A DNA stretch of 64,000 bases from Pseudomonas sp. M47T1 (GTDB lineage Bacteria > Pseudomonadota > Gammaproteobacteria > Pseudomonadales > Pseudomonadaceae), in contig NZ_AJWX01000017.1 of the NCBI RefSeq assembly GCF_000263855.1, positions 1-64,000 of the forward strand, read 5' to 3'. The notes beneath the pieces are model-generated. The model had not been told where the DNA came from and did no database searches. It saw only the letters and a list, made by a program, of their open reading frames with translations. This document shows positions 7,661 to 17,020 of this stretch, in pieces. Position numbers and translations under genes: made by a program. Position 1 is the first letter of the stretch. Every line of letters begins with the position of its first letter.

Positions 7661-10600
7661 TCAGTTGGCTTTCTGGAACGGCTTGTCAAAGGTAATCTTA
7701 GGCTCTTTCCATGGCCCTTGAACCTTGTACTGCACACTGGCGAAGCGGGCAACGCGGTCGCCCAGCAGCTTGTCCACCAGGAACAACGCGCCACCGATCG
7801 CCGGTGCGCCCACCAGCAGCGCCGCGATTGGCAGGTTGGTGGTAACCGGCAGGGTCACCAGCAACTTGGCATCAACCCGGTCCTGATTCATGTCCAGGGT
7901 ACCGTTGAGCTCCAGGTTGGTGGAGGGGCCGGTCATGGTGATGGGTTCGCGGGTCACGTACACGCCATTGCTGGCCACCAGCAGACCTTTGACCCGATCG
8001 TAGCCCAGGCCTTTGCCCACAAGGTCCGAGAAGTCCAGGCGCAGGCGACGGCCAATGGAGTTGAAGTTCAACAGGCCAAACACGCGCAAGGCCTGGGCGC
8101 TGCCGTCCACCTCGACGAACTGGCCGCGGTTGAGCGTGGCGTCCAGGCTGCCGGAGAAGCGCTTGAGCGCTGCCCACGCCGGCGACCCCGGCCAACTGCC
8201 GTCCACATTCAATTCAAAGTCCTGGCTGGTGGTGCTAGGCGCATAGCCCCAGGCCTTGAGCACGTCCGCAAGGTTCTTGCCCTTGAGGTTGCCCTTCAGC
8301 CAGCTGGCCGACGCCCCGGGGGGGCCTTCCCAACTGCCCTGCCCCACCAGGCTGATGCCTTTGAGGCCCAGGTCCAGGTCCTTGAGGGCGATACCCTTGC
8401 CATTGGGGCGTATTTTCAGCGACCAGGCGCCCATCAGGTCGTTGCCCTGGTACATCTTGAGGATTTTCAGGTCCACCGCCGGAATCTTGCGCGGGTCTAC
8501 CGAGGCCAGCGGGTCCGGGGCATTTTCGTCGGCCACGACCTTGGGGTCGGGGGCCGGCAGCCGCACGGTCTGCAGGTCCACCAGAATCGGCACGCCCTTG
8601 GTGTCGGGCAGGCTCGCAGTACCGGTGACCTGCTTGCTGTCCACCGACAGGTTCCAGGCAGTAGCGCTGCGGTTGAGCAGCACCCGCGCCTGATCCAGGT
8701 CGAAGCCCAGGCCGGTGACCTTGCCGATTTTCAGGTCGACGCTGTTGAGGGTCTGGCGCGCACTGCCGCCCGGGTCATCGCCGGCGTAGTGGTCAACCTG
8801 GGCCTTCCACGGCGTCACGTCCAGGCTGTCCAGGGTGCCACGCAGGCGTAGGCCCTTGTCCGCCGGCAGTTGCGGCGTACCGGAGCCCAGCAGCAATTCG
8901 CCGCGGCCGTCCGCCAACTTGCCGCCGGGGGCCAGGTAGGCCAGGTTCGCCAGGTCGCCGTAGCTCACGTCTATACGCCGGTCGGTGCCTTGCAGGTTCA
9001 TCTGGAACTGGGTGTCGCGGGTGTCGGTGGCACCTTTGCCGAACGGCGCGGGCAGGTCGATGGCCAGGCCCTTGAGGTCGCTCTTGATGCTCAACTGGTT
9101 GTTATTGCTGCCCAGGCTGACCTGCAACTGGTACGGCAGCTCACCGGAGGCTGGCAGGTCAGGGTTCACCTGCAGCCAGTCAGTCAGGCGGCGCAGGCCA
9201 ATGACACCCTTGGCGTTGATACGTGTGAGGGGACTGCCCGGCTTGCCCTCGGCGCTGATCTGCGCGCTGACGGGCCGGTCGAAAGCCTGCGCGGCAATGT
9301 TTTGCCCACTCAGGCCCTTGTCGTAGTCGAAGCGGAAATTGCCCTTGAGCTGGCTCAGGTCCAGGGCCGGCTCCTTGATTTTCAGGGTAGCGCCTTCGGT
9401 CTTGAAGTCCACCACGACCTTCGGCTCCTGGCCCTTGACCAGGGGAATGTCCAGATTCAGGTTACCGTCCAGCGGGCCAGTGGCCTGCCAACCGGCGAAA
9501 ACCGGCCCGGTGCCGATGGGCGCGTCCTGCAGAATCTTCACGCCATCGCCCAGGGTGCCGGCGAAATCGCCTTTCACGTACAGGTGCGCATGCTGATCAG
9601 CCGGCACGTGGGGCACGGTCACTTCGACATTGCTGACCTGGGTGTCCAGCATCTGGCCCTTGCTGGCCTCGATGCGCACATCGCCATCCTGGATGAACAC
9701 ATCCCCGGCCACCTTGGACACTTCCGGCCAGCCTGGCTGGAACGCCAACCGCGCGTCATGCACCTTGAAATACAAGGTGATGCTGCGCGAATGATCGGGG
9801 GCCGCATGGCTCAGCGAGCCTTGGTACTGGAAATAACCCTGGTCGACCGCGCCTTCCAGGATAGCCGTGCGCAGCCAGTGATCCACCGCCGGGCTAAGCA
9901 CCTGGGGCAGGTATTTGGCCGTGTAGCGGCCGTCGCCCTGGGTAAGCCCGACACGCAGGTCCATGTAGGGCTCGACGTCATCATGGAACGGCAGGCGGAT
10001 CAGGAAATCGCCGGCAATGTCGCCCTCGTCGCCCTTCACCTTCAGGTACGGCGCGACCAGGGTGAAGCCGTCCTGGTTGATTTTCCAAGTCAGCCGCGCG
10101 TTGGCCTGGTGGTAGTCCCACGGGTTGGCGAAGATGGGGTACAGGTGCAGCATGAACTTGTCGGTGGCCAGGCGCAGTTCGCCTTGCCCCAGGTTGCCGC
10201 TCACAGCGCCACTGACGCCCCCAGCCGCAGGCGCGCCGTGGGTGGCCTGGAAGCCGACGTTGTCCAGGTTGGCGGCAAAGCTCAGACGCTCGTCGCCGGT
10301 GGCCTGGGGGCGGTAGTCCAGCAGCACGTTGCGCAGCCCGCCGGTGACTTTCAAGGCATCGACCACAGCGGCGACCTTGTCCGGCAGGGGCACCAGGGCA
10401 TCCAGCACCGGGGTCACCTGGGCCAGGTCGAGGCGGTCGGCTTGCAGGTGGTAGGTCTGCAGGGTCGAGTCGGTGGCATCGGACTCGCGCAGTTGCAGGT
10501 GCGATTCCCAGCGGCTCTTGCCCAGGTCCATGGCCAGGGGGTCGAGGGTTACGTCATAACCTGCGCCAGTGCGCTGGAACCAGCCGTTGAGGGCCAGGTT

Positions 10601-11479
10601 GTCGATGCTGATGGGCGCGCGATCGGCATAGGCGCCCCTGAAGGCCGGGGCGTTGAGGCGCACGGTCGCGCTTTGCAAGGCGCCCTTGCCCCATTGCGCC
10701 CAGACCTCACCACCGGCCTTGAGCCGGTTGAGCTTCCACTGTTGCGTCAATTGCGGCGGCAGCCAGCGCGACCAGTCGCTTTGGGGCAGGCTCAGGTAGG
10801 CCTGGGCCTCGGCGTCCTGCCAATGGGCTGCGTCGATGCGCGTGCGCAGGTTAAGGGCCAGGGGTTGCCCGTCGGGCAGGGTCAGGCGCAGGTCCAGGCG
10901 CTGGCGGCCAAAACCGTTGGTCAGGCTGGCCCCCACGTAGGTCAGGGTCATGGGCGCCCGATCGAAGGGCTCCAGGGTCAACTGACTGTCGAGCACCGAG
11001 ACCTTGCTGACCTGCTGCATGCGCGAAAGAATCTGCCCCGGATCCGTGGGGCCGTCGCTGTGCGGCAAAGGGATGCCCTTGAAGGTCCACTGGCCGTCCT
11101 GCGCTTGCTCGGCCGTCAGTTGCAAACCACTGACCTCCAGGTGCGCGATGCGCACCGAGCGGGTGCGCACGCTGGCCCACAGGTCCGGCACCACGCGCAC
11201 CTGGTCCAGGCGCAGGGCGCTGTCGCCCTCACCCACCGTCACGTCGTGGGCCATCAGCACAGGGGCCATGCCCGCCCAGCGTCCTTCCAGGCCACCGATG
11301 CTAACCGGCATCCCCAGCGCTTCGCTGGCCTTGTCCTGCACCTCATAGCGGTACTGGTCGACCAGCGGCACCAGTTGGCGCCCAAGGCTTACGTACACCG
11401 CCACCAACACCAGCACCAGCGCGCACAGGCCCAGCCCCCAGCGGGTCAGGGCACCCAGCAATCGCGTCAGACGCTCCAT
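7661..11479 (-). CDS. yhdP: YhdP family AsmA-like envelope protein (phospholipid transport)
   Basis: A very large (1272 residues) inner-membrane-anchored protein of the YhdP/AsmA-like group. An N-terminal helix (about residues 14-32, GLGLCALVLVLVAVYVSLG) anchors it. The rest is predicted to be periplasmic and beta-rich, with the early DUF3971 region (VRIAHLEVSGLQLT) and a C-terminal AsmA-like domain (GLLNFNSIGRRLRLDFSDL). In E. coli, YhdP with TamB and YdbH forms bridge-like proteins that move phospholipids to the outer membrane. Length matches family members (about 1270). It lies between rng and the nitrilase gene on the same strand, the usual order in Pseudomonas. Long frames on the opposite strand are GC-driven shadows. 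Confidence 0.93.
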   Translation of the reverse strand: MERLTRLLGALTRWGLGLCALVLVLVAVYVSLGRQLVPLVDQYRYEVQDKASEALGMPVSIGGLEGRWAGMAPVLMAHDVTVGEGDSALRLDQVRVVPDLWASVRTRSVRIAHLEVSGLQLTAEQAQDGQWTFKGIPLPHSDGPTDPGQILSRMQQVSKVSVLDSQLTLEPFDRAPMTLTYVGASLTNGFGRQRLDLRLTLPDGQPLALNLRTRIDAAHWQDAEAQAYLSLPQSDWSRWLPPQLTQQWKLNRLKAGGEVWAQWGKGALQSATVRLNAPAFRGAYADRAPISIDNLALNGWFQRTGAGYDVTLDPLAMDLGKSRWESHLQLRESDATDSTLQTYHLQADRLDLAQVTPVLDALVPLPDKVAAVVDALKVTGGLRNVLLDYRPQATGDERLSFAANLDNVGFQATHGAPAAGGVSGAVSGNLGQGELRLATDKFMLHLYPIFANPWDYHQANARLTWKINQDGFTLVAPYLKVKGDEGDIAGDFLIRLPFHDDVEPYMDLRVGLTQGDGRYTAKYLPQVLSPAVDHWLRTAILEGAVDQGYFQYQGSLSHAAPDHSRSITLYFKVHDARLAFQPGWPEVSKVAGDVFIQDGDVRIEASKGQMLDTQVSNVEVTVPHVPADQHAHLYVKGDFAGTLGDGVKILQDAPIGTGPVFAGWQATGPLDGNLNLDIPLVKGQEPKVVVDFKTEGATLKIKEPALDLSQLKGNFRFDYDKGLSGQNIAAQAFDRPVSAQISAEGKPGSPLTRINAKGVIGLRRLTDWLQVNPDLPASGELPYQLQVSLGSNNNQLSIKSDLKGLAIDLPAPFGKGATDTRDTQFQMNLQGTDRRIDVSYGDLANLAYLAPGGKLADGRGELLLGSGTPQLPADKGLRLRGTLDSLDVTPWKAQVDHYAGDDPGGSARQTLNSVDLKIGKVTGLGFDLDQARVLLNRSATAWNLSVDSKQVTGTASLPDTKGVPILVDLQTVRLPAPDPKVVADENAPDPLASVDPRKIPAVDLKILKMYQGNDLMGAWSLKIRPNGKGIALKDLDLGLKGISLVGQGSWEGPPGASASWLKGNLKGKNLADVLKAWGYAPSTTSQDFELNVDGSWPGSPAWAALKRFSGSLDATLNRGQFVEVDGSAQALRVFGLLNFNSIGRRLRLDFSDLVGKGLGYDRVKGLLVASNGVYVTREPITMTGPSTNLELNGTLDMNQDRVDAKLLVTLPVTTNLPIAALLVGAPAIGGALFLVDKLLGDRVARFASVQYKVQGPWKEPKITFDKPFQKAN

Positions 11480-11543
11480 GCGCAGGGGGTCCCGGAACAG
11501 GTGGTGAGGTCAGTGGCACACAGCCACGCGGGGGTGAACGAAA

Positions 11544-13001
11544 TCAGAGGAGCACCACGTCGTATTGTTCCTGGGAGTACATGGACTCTACCTGAAAGCG
11601 AATGGTTCGCCCGATAAATGCTTCCAGTTCCGCTACATTGCCAGACTCTTCGTCCAGCAGACGGTCCACCACCTTCTGATTGGCCAGTACCCGGTAGCCT
11701 TCGGCCTGATAGGCACGCGCCTCACGCAGAATTTCGCGAAAGATCTCGTAGCAGATGGTCTCCGGTGTTTTCAGCTTGCCGCGCCCCTGGCAACTGATGC
11801 ACGGCTCGCACAGTACCTGCTCCAGGCTTTCACGGGTGCGCTTGCGGGTCATCTGCACCAGGCCCAGCTCGGTGATGCCGATGATGTTGGTCTTGGCGTG
11901 GTCGCGCTCCAGCTGTTTTTCCAGGGTACGCAGCACCTGGCGCTGGTGCTCTTCATCTTCCATGTCAATGAAGTCGATGATGATGATGCCGCCGATGTTG
12001 CGCAGGCGCAGCTGGCGGGCAATGGCGGTGGCCGCTTCCAGGTTGGTCTTGAAAATGGTTTCTTCGAGGTTGCGGTGGCCGACAAAGGCGCCGGTGTTGA
12101 CGTCGATGGTGGTCATGGCCTCGGCCGGGTCCACCACCAGGTAGCCGCCGGACTTGAGCGGTACCTTGCGGTCCAGGGCGCGCTGGATCTCGTCCTCGAC
12201 ACCGTACAGGTCGAAAATGGGCCGCTCGCCAGGGTAATGCTCCAGGCGGTCGGCAATTTCCGGCATCAGCTCGGCCACGAACTGAGTGGTCTTCTGGAAG
12301 GTTTCCCGGGAGTCGATGCGGATTTTCTCGATCTTCGGGCTGACCAGGTCACGCAGCGTGCGCAGGGCCAAGCCCAAGTCTTCGTAGATTTCGGTGGGCG
12401 CGCCCACCGTCTTGATCTGCGCGCCAATCTGGTCCCACAGGCGGCGCAGGTAACGGATGTCCATCAGGATCTCGTCGGCACCAGCGCCTTCGGCCGCGGT
12501 GCGCAGGATGAACCCGCCCGCCTCCTTGATGCCTTCCAGCGCCACGCAGTCGCTGACCACCTTTTTCAAGCGATCGCGCTCGGCTTCGTCTTCGATCTTC
12601 AGGGAAATGCCGACATGACTGGTGCGTGGCATGTACACCAAATAGCGCGAAGGAATGGACAACTGGGTGGTCAGGCGCGCGCCTTTGGAGCCGATCGGGT
12701 CTTTGGTGACCTGCACCACCAGGCTCTGGCCTTCGTGCACCAGGGCGCTGATGGTTTCCACCGCCGAGCCTTCGCGCAGGGAAATTTCCGAGGCATGGAT
12801 GAACGCCGCGCGCTCCAGGCCAATATCCACGAACGCGGCCTGCATGCCTGGCAGCACGCGCACCACCTTGCCCTTGTAGATGTTGCCGACGATGCCGCGG
12901 CGCTGAGTGCGCTCGACATGGACTTCCTGCAGAACACCGTTCTCTACCACCGCCACGCGCGATTCCATCGGCGTGATGTTGATCAGAATCTCTTCACTCA
13001 T
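11544..13001 (-). CDS. rng: Ribonuclease G
   Basis: RNase G (CafA), 485 residues, an endoribonuclease acting in 16S rRNA 5'-end maturation and mRNA decay. Its S1 RNA-binding domain lies near residues 35-120 (GNIYKGKVVRVLPGMQAAFVDIG). The catalytic Mg-binding aspartates are in TTIDVNTGAFVG and IIIDFIDMED. The zinc-link motif CEPCISCQGRG near residue 405 holds the dimer. It lacks the long C-terminal scaffold of RNase E, which fixes the call as RNase G. It is flanked by maf and yhdP on the same strand. Confidence 0.96.
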   Translation of the reverse strand: MSEEILINITPMESRVAVVENGVLQEVHVERTQRRGIVGNIYKGKVVRVLPGMQAAFVDIGLERAAFIHASEISLREGSAVETISALVHEGQSLVVQVTKDPIGSKGARLTTQLSIPSRYLVYMPRTSHVGISLKIEDEAERDRLKKVVSDCVALEGIKEAGGFILRTAAEGAGADEILMDIRYLRRLWDQIGAQIKTVGAPTEIYEDLGLALRTLRDLVSPKIEKIRIDSRETFQKTTQFVAELMPEIADRLEHYPGERPIFDLYGVEDEIQRALDRKVPLKSGGYLVVDPAEAMTTIDVNTGAFVGHRNLEETIFKTNLEAATAIARQLRLRNIGGIIIIDFIDMEDEEHQRQVLRTLEKQLERDHAKTNIIGITELGLVQMTRKRTRESLEQVLCEPCISCQGRGKLKTPETICYEIFREILREARAYQAEGYRVLANQKVVDRLLDEESGNVAELEAFIGRTIRFQVESMYSQEQYDVVLL

Positions 13002-13089
13002 GGCAGGGTCTCGTCAAAGGTAGTCACCGAAAATGATGGATTACGCCGTACTTGTCGACGTTTCCATTCTCGCCGCTGGCGGCAGACGC

Positions 13090-13695
13090 TCAGCGTGCCT
13101 GCAAGCGCTGCCAACAGGGTATGCCGAAATGGCCCAACAGGTCTGCGGTTTCGCACAAAGGCAGGCCCACTACCGCAGAATAACTGCCCGCCAGGCTTTC
13201 GACGAATATGGCTGCCAGGCCCTGGATGGCGTAGCTACCGGCTTTGTCGCACGGCTCGCCACTGGCCCAGTAGTCCCGGGCCTGCTGCACACTGATGGGG
13301 CGAAAGCGCACGCGGCTGGCAACGCTGCGCACTTCGCAGCGCTGCTCATCCACCAGGGCGATGGCCGTCAGCACGTCGTGCTCACGGCCCGACAGCGCGG
13401 CCAGCATGGCCAGCGCATCGGTTTCGTCCACCGGTTTGCCAAGGATGTGACCGTCCAGCACGACCGCCGTATCGGCCCCCAGCACGACTGCGCCCGCCAC
13501 ACCGCCATCGGCTTGCAACTGCGCACGCCCGGCCAGCGCCTTGCCTCGCGCCAGGCGCTCGACATAGGCCAGGGGGCTTTCACCCGCCAGCGGGGTTTCG
13601 TCTATGGAAGCACTCAGGGGAGTAAAGGCAACGCCGATCTGCGTCAGCAGTTCACGCCTGCGGGGAGAGCCAGAGGCCAGGTATAGCGGGTTCAT
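13090..13695 (-). CDS. maf: Maf nucleoside triphosphate pyrophosphatase (YhdE type, dTTP/UTP)
   Basis: A 201-residue Maf-family pyrophosphatase that hydrolyses non-canonical or excess nucleoside triphosphates to the monophosphate. Hallmarks: the N-terminal LASGSPRRRELL phosphate loop, ADTAVVLDG with the catalytic Asp, and the C-terminal KAGSYAIQGLAAIFVESLAGSY segment, which fits the YhdE subgroup preferring dTTP and UTP. In E. coli, yhdE also sits between mreD and rng, which supports the assignment. It begins 52 bases after mreD. Confidence 0.94.
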   Translation of the reverse strand: MNPLYLASGSPRRRELLTQIGVAFTPLSASIDETPLAGESPLAYVERLARGKALAGRAQLQADGGVAGAVVLGADTAVVLDGHILGKPVDETDALAMLAALSGREHDVLTAIALVDEQRCEVRSVASRVRFRPISVQQARDYWASGEPCDKAGSYAIQGLAAIFVESLAGSYSAVVGLPLCETADLLGHFGIPCWQRLQAR

Positions 13696-13747
13696 GAAGA
13701 CATCTCCCTGTCGAAGGTCGGATACCGGGCGGGGGCCCGCGCCGTGG

Positions 13748-14239
13748 TCAGTTAATGCCCAGGCGGCGTCGCAGGCCTCGCAGGGCGAAACTGACCCACG
13801 GCCACAGCAAGGCGCTCATCAGCGCCGGCAACAGCAATGCCAGGGTGGGCTGGCGGTTGCCGGTCAGTGCGCTGAGCCACAGCTGCGCCAGTTGCCCCAG
13901 GCCGAAGATCACCAGGATCACCAGGCACTGTTGCCACACATGGAAGGTGCGCATGCGCTGCGCCAGGGACAGGATCAGGAAACTGATCAGGCTCAGGATC
14001 AACGCATTCTGGCCCAGGTAGGTACCACACAGCACATCCTCCGCCAGGCCCAGCAGGAACGCCGTGGTCATGCCCACCTTGTGGGGCAGGGCCAGGGTCC
14101 AGAAGGTCAGCAACAGCGCCAGCCACAGCGGGCGCAGGATTTCCATGAACTGCGGCAGGGGCGAAACGCTCAACAGCAGGCCAAGGACGAAGGTGAACCA
14201 CACGAACCAACCGTTACGCGGGCGGGTGCTGTTGACCAT
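13748..14239 (-). CDS. mreD: Rod shape-determining protein MreD
   Basis: A 163-residue integral membrane protein of the elongasome, with about five hydrophobic segments (for example WFVWFTFVLGLLLSV, LWLALLLTFWTLAL and CLVILVIFGLGQLAQL). MreD works with MreC and MreB to direct cylindrical peptidoglycan synthesis through PBP2/RodA. Its ATG shares one base with the mreC stop codon (TGATG), so the genes are translationally coupled. Length matches the family (about 160). Confidence 0.94.
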   Translation of the reverse strand: MVNSTRPRNGWFVWFTFVLGLLLSVSPLPQFMEILRPLWLALLLTFWTLALPHKVGMTTAFLLGLAEDVLCGTYLGQNALILSLISFLILSLAQRMRTFHVWQQCLVILVIFGLGQLAQLWLSALTGNRQPTLALLLPALMSALLWPWVSFALRGLRRRLGIN

Positions 14240-15300
14240 CAGTGTCTCTCCCGAGAGGTGCCATGGGCACTGGCGGCCGGCTTTGCCGGGGCTGCAGCGG
14301 GCGCGGCAGCGGGTTTGGCCGTGGCCGCAGGACGCTCGATGGCCGGCGCTGGCGTGGCCGCCGGGGCTGGTGCGGCAACGGCCGGCGCGACAGCAGGGGC
14401 ACTTGGGGCCGCAACCTGGCCTTGGTGATCAGCGGCTTCCTGGGCCTGGCCGGCCTCGGTGGCGCGCTGCTCGGGCGAACGGCTGTCGGAGAACACCAGC
14501 AATAGGTAACGGCTGCGGTTCAGTGCGGCCGTGGGTACCGCACGCACAATGGCAAATGGCTGGCCGGAGTCATGGATGACCTCCTTCACCGTGGCCACCG
14601 GGTAACCCGCGGGGAAGCGCTGGCCGAGGCCGGAGCTGACCAGCAGGTCGCCTTCCTTGATGTCGGCGGTGTCGGCCACGTGCCGCAGTTCCAGGCGCTC
14701 CGGGTTGCCGGTGCCGCTGGCAATGGCCCGCAGGCCGTTGCGGTTCACCTGCACCGGAATGCTGTGGGTGGAGTCGGTCAGCAACAGTACCCGCGCGGTG
14801 TACGGCATCAACTCCACCACCTGGCCCATCAGGCCGCGGGCGTCGAGCACCGGCTGGCCGAGGAACACACCGTCGCGCTCACCCTTGTTGATCAGGATGC
14901 GCTGGGTGAAGGGGTTGGGGTCCATGCCGATCAGCTCGGCCACTTCGACCTTCTCGTTGACCAGTGCCGAGGAGTTGAGCAACTCGCGCAGGCGCACGTT
15001 CTGCTCGGTCAGGGCCGCCAACTTCTGCAGGCGACCTTGCAGCAGCAAGGCTTCGGTCTTGAGTTTTTCGTTTTCGGCGACAAGCTCGGTGCGGCTGCCG
15101 AACTGGCTGGCCACGCCCTGGTACAGACGCTGGGGCAGGTCCGTGATCCAGTACGCCCGCATCAGCACCAGCGACATCTCGCTGCGCACGGGTTGCAGCA
15201 GCGTGAAGCGCGCATCGACCACCATCAGGCTGATGGACAGCACGACCAGCACCAACAGGCGCACGCCCAGCGAGGGGCCCTTGGAGAAAAGCGGTTTAAT
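14239..15300 (-). CDS. mreC: Rod shape-determining protein MreC, probable ATT start
   Basis: The periplasmic scaffold of the elongasome, which links MreB filaments to the peptidoglycan synthases. An N-terminal helix (VRLLVLVVLSISLMVVDARF) is followed by a coiled coil (VAENEKLKTEALLLQGRLQKL), the MreC beta domains (LIGMDPNPFTQRILINKGERDG) and an Ala/Pro-rich tail (APAVAAPAPAATPAPA) ending at the stop. No ATG exists in frame between the upstream TGA and the family-conserved core. An ATT at 15298-15300 gives IKPLFSKGPSLGVRLL, the typical MreC N terminus, and GGGAGGAG lies six bases upstream. The alternative GTG at 15264 has a poor ribosome binding site and would remove the conserved KGPSLG segment. 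Gene identity is certain; the ATT start is inferred. Length from ATT is 353 residues. Confidence 0.9.
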   Translation of the reverse strand: MKPLFSKGPSLGVRLLVLVVLSISLMVVDARFTLLQPVRSEMSLVLMRAYWITDLPQRLYQGVASQFGSRTELVAENEKLKTEALLLQGRLQKLAALTEQNVRLRELLNSSALVNEKVEVAELIGMDPNPFTQRILINKGERDGVFLGQPVLDARGLMGQVVELMPYTARVLLLTDSTHSIPVQVNRNGLRAIASGTGNPERLELRHVADTADIKEGDLLVSSGLGQRFPAGYPVATVKEVIHDSGQPFAIVRAVPTAALNRSRYLLLVFSDSRSPEQRATEAGQAQEAADHQGQVAAPSAPAVAPAVAAPAPAATPAPAIERPAATAKPAAAPAAAPAKPAASAHGTSRERH

Positions 15301-15454
15301 AAGCCGCTCCTCCCAGGCTGATGTTCATTGGCTCATTCATACGGCTTCAAACCGGCCCGGATGCAGATTGACAGAAAATGCGCCAACGACAGGCGCAGGC
15401 CCGAGGTCGACAGCGCAAACTGTAGACCGGGCCCCGTGGTTGCCGCCAGCGAAG

Positions 15455-16492
15455 TTATTCGCTGGAGAGCAGGTCCATGGTGTGCTTGTCCATCATTTCC
15501 AGGGCACGGCCACCACCGCGAGCCACGCAGGTCAGCGGGTCTTCGGCGACGATCACCGGCAGGCCCGTTTCCTGAGCCAGCAGCTTGTCGAGGTCACGCA
15601 GCAATGCGCCACCACCGGTCAGCACCAGGCCACGCTCGGCGATGTCGGACGCCAGTTCCGGCGGCGACTGCTCCAGGGCGCTTTTCACGGCCTGAACGAT
15701 GGTTGCCAGCGACTCTTGCAGAGCCTCCAGCACTTCGTTGGAGTTCAGGGTGAAGGCACGTGGAACGCCTTCGGCCAGGTTGCGGCCGCGCACGTCCACT
15801 TCGCGGACTTCGCCGCCCGGGTAGGCGGTGCCGATTTCCTGCTTGATGCGCTCAGCGGTGGATTCACCGATCAGGCTGCCGTAGTTGCGGCGCACGTAGG
15901 TCACGATCGCTTCGTCGAAACGGTCGCCGCCCACACGCACGGACTCGGCGTAGACCACGCCATTCAGGGAGATCAGGGCGATTTCGGTAGTACCACCACC
16001 GATGTCGACCACCATCGAACCGCGTGCTTCCTCTACCGGCAGGCCGGCACCGATGGCGGCGGCCATTGGCTCTTCGATCAGGAACACTTCGCGAGCACCA
16101 GCGCCCAGCGCCGATTCACGAATGGCACGACGCTCCACCTGGGTGGATTTGCACGGCACGCAGATCAGCACCCGCGGGCTTGGTTGCAGGAAGCTGTTCT
16201 CGTGAACCTTGTTGATGAAGTACTGAAGCATCTTTTCACAGACGCTGAAGTCGGCGATGACGCCGTCCTTCATCGGACGAATGGCTGCAATGTTGCCCGG
16301 TGTACGGCCCAGCATGCGCTTTGCCTCAGTACCGACGGCAACAACACTTTTCTGATTTCCGTGGGTCCGGATGGCCACAACCGATGGCTCATTCAGGACG
16401 ATACCGCGCTCACGCACGTAAATAAGGGTGTTGGCAGTGCCCAGGTCGATGGAAAGATCGCTGGAAAACATGCCACGCAGTTTCTTGAACAT
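15455..16492 (-). CDS. mreB: Rod shape-determining protein MreB (actin homologue)
   Basis: A 345-residue bacterial actin that forms membrane-bound filaments guiding lateral wall synthesis. The nucleotide-binding motifs are plain: DLGTANTLIYV (phosphate 1), VVDIGGGTTEIAL (phosphate 2) and GLVLTGGGALLRDLD (adenosine). The N-terminal MFKKLRGMFSSDLSID is typical. Length matches E. coli MreB (347). It heads the mreBCD series; the 154-base gap before mreC means mreC may also have its own expression signals. It is divergent from gatC, with a 222-base shared promoter region. Confidence 0.98.
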   Translation of the reverse strand: MFKKLRGMFSSDLSIDLGTANTLIYVRERGIVLNEPSVVAIRTHGNQKSVVAVGTEAKRMLGRTPGNIAAIRPMKDGVIADFSVCEKMLQYFINKVHENSFLQPSPRVLICVPCKSTQVERRAIRESALGAGAREVFLIEEPMAAAIGAGLPVEEARGSMVVDIGGGTTEIALISLNGVVYAESVRVGGDRFDEAIVTYVRRNYGSLIGESTAERIKQEIGTAYPGGEVREVDVRGRNLAEGVPRAFTLNSNEVLEALQESLATIVQAVKSALEQSPPELASDIAERGLVLTGGGALLRDLDKLLAQETGLPVIVAEDPLTCVARGGGRALEMMDKHTMDLLSSE

Positions 16493-16714
16493 GGGAAAGT
16501 GACCCTAGGCAACGCGTGGGTAAAAAAGTGCGGCAAACTCTAACAACGGCGGGGATTTTGGGCAAGGCGCCAATATGTTAAATTGGCTGTTTTTCCGAGC
16601 AGGCCCTCACTCAATCGCGGCCATATGACCGTAGAATTGGCGTTCTGTTCCGACAATCTAACACACGGACCGGCAGTTGATCCGATTCCGTGCTGTTTTC
16701 CACTGGAGATACCC

Positions 16715-17002
16715 ATGGCGCTTGATCGCTCCGACGTGGAAAAAATCGCTCATTTGGCCCGCCTGGGCCTGAATGAAGCCGATCTGCCACGCACCACCGA
16801 TGCACTCAACAGTATCCTGGGTCTGGTCGACCAGATGCAGGCGGTCGACACCAGCGGCATCGAGCCCCTGGCCCACCCCCTGGAAGCCAGTCAGCGCCTG
16901 CGCGCCGACCAGGTCACCGAAAGCAACCATCGCGAGGCCTACCAGGCCATCGCGCCTGCGGTCGAGAACGGCCTGTACCTGGTTCCGAAAGTCATCGACT
17001 AA
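16715..17002 (+). CDS. gatC: Asp/Glu-tRNA amidotransferase subunit C
   Basis: A 95-residue GatC, the small subunit wrapping GatA and GatB in the tRNA-dependent amidotransferase. The start MALDRSDVEKIAHLARLGLNE and the C-terminal ENGLYLVPKVID are characteristic. The complex amidates misacylated Asp-tRNA(Asn) and/or Glu-tRNA(Gln). TGGAGA lies upstream of the ATG. It is the first gene of gatCAB, followed by gatA after 18 bases. Confidence 0.96.
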   Translation: MALDRSDVEKIAHLARLGLNEADLPRTTDALNSILGLVDQMQAVDTSGIEPLAHPLEASQRLRADQVTESNHREAYQAIAPAVENGLYLVPKVID

Positions 17003-17020
17003 AAGGGAAAAGAGCCTGCC

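Noticed and set aside
8870..11617. Very long open frame (915 codons) on the plus strand opposite yhdP
   Set aside because: It is the antisense frame of a high-GC gene. Its product is rich in Q, H, G and A with no domain, and yhdP on the other strand has full family character.
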